From Candidatus Bandiella numerosa (GTDB taxonomy: Bacteria; Pseudomonadota; Alphaproteobacteria; Rickettsiales; Midichloriaceae): a stretch of 7,856 nucleotides of DNA. Shown in pieces: positions 7,681-7,856 of this stretch (positions are counted from its first letter, which is position 1; every line of letters begins with the position of its first letter). The notes under the pieces were generated by a model, which was given only the letters and a program-made list of their open reading frames with translations, did not search any database and was not told the origin of the DNA. Where the stretch lies: the NCBI RefSeq assembly GCF_021811875.1, contig NZ_JAJBJD010000039.1:1-7856 (forward strand), given 5' to 3'. The translations under genes were made by a program, and so were the position numbers.

Positions 7681-7856
7681 AAAGTTTGTAAATTTAATTT
7701 GATTGTTCATTAACAAAGCAGAAATTGCAGGCACAGTCAAGTTAAAAATAGAATAAAATTCTGATATTGAATAAAAGATTATAAAATTGTAGGATTTAAA
7801 AAAATAAATATCAAAAAAGATGAAGGGCACACCAAACAGACATAGATATCCAATGA
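7681..7856. other. Upstream region of glmS to window edge
   Basis: No gene can be supported here. On the minus strand the DNA is very T-rich, and the glmS frame continues without a stop to the edge, coding a Phe/Ile/Tyr-rich stretch that does not belong to GlmS. Another minus-strand frame stops near 7780 and could be the end of an upstream gene outside the window, but it is too short to judge. The plus strand is purine-rich, with short open runs broken by many stops. Confidence 0.5.
7711..7740 (-). promoter_or_regulatory. Possible glmS promoter
   Basis: On the minus strand TTGACT (7740-7735) is a five-of-six match to the -35 consensus. It is followed, 18 bases on, by TTGTTA (7716-7711), a poor -10; the alternative TGTTAA lies one base further. 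Transcription would start about 25 bases before the glmS ATG at 7680. The -35 is the best in the window, while the weak -10 keeps this tentative. Confidence 0.3.

Noticed and set aside
7678..7830. GlmS start at the GTG at 7830
   Set aside because: GlmS needs Cys directly after the initiator Met as its glutaminase nucleophile, so only the ATG at 7680 gives a working enzyme.
7681..7856. glmS ribozyme or riboswitch upstream of glmS
   Set aside because: That ribozyme is known from Gram-positive bacteria, and the short T-rich leader here shows no comparable structured, GC-containing helices.

Overview
The window looks like ordinary chromosomal DNA from an AT-rich alphaproteobacterium with a reduced genome, most likely an obligate intracellular member of the Rickettsiales or a similar endosymbiont lineage. 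The grounds are a TrcR (DUF1013) regulator, which is essentially alphaproteobacterial; an F0 operon that encodes both b' and b subunits and has no F1 genes next to it; a Tgt very close to alphaproteobacterial sequences such as the Zymomonas enzyme; low GC (roughly 30% by eye); and few Shine-Dalgarno sequences. The genus cannot be fixed from the sequence alone.

Layout: 1-356 is non-coding leader DNA. trcR (357-908, +) converges on a NifS-like cysteine desulfurase (905-1999, -), and their 3' ends overlap by 4 bases. A 70-base divergent promoter region (2000-2069) separates the desulfurase from a rightward block of six genes: an alpha/beta hydrolase (2070-2771), tgt (2787-3881), and the F0 genes atpB (3935-4657), atpE (4683-4910), atpF' (4930-5364) and atpF (5361-5837). 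After a 37-base convergent gap comes glmS (5875-7680, -). The last 176 bases are the glmS upstream region.

How the genes work together: the four F0 genes encode the whole membrane proton channel and peripheral stalk of ATP synthase. The F1 genes and atpI are not in the window. Tgt makes the first inserted precursor of queuosine in tRNA. GlmS makes glucosamine-6-phosphate for peptidoglycan and other amino-sugar polymers. The cysteine desulfurase supplies sulfur for Fe-S clusters or thio-modified tRNA. TrcR is a cell-cycle-linked transcription factor. All eight genes are intact, with their key catalytic residues in place.

I found no mobile element, CRISPR array, tRNA, rRNA or obvious novel system. 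The points worth a second look are small: substitutions in a conserved GlmS motif, a basic tail on the hydrolase, a single strong ribosome binding site placed on atpE, overlapping divergent promoters with a 9-base direct repeat, and a long open frame upstream of glmS.
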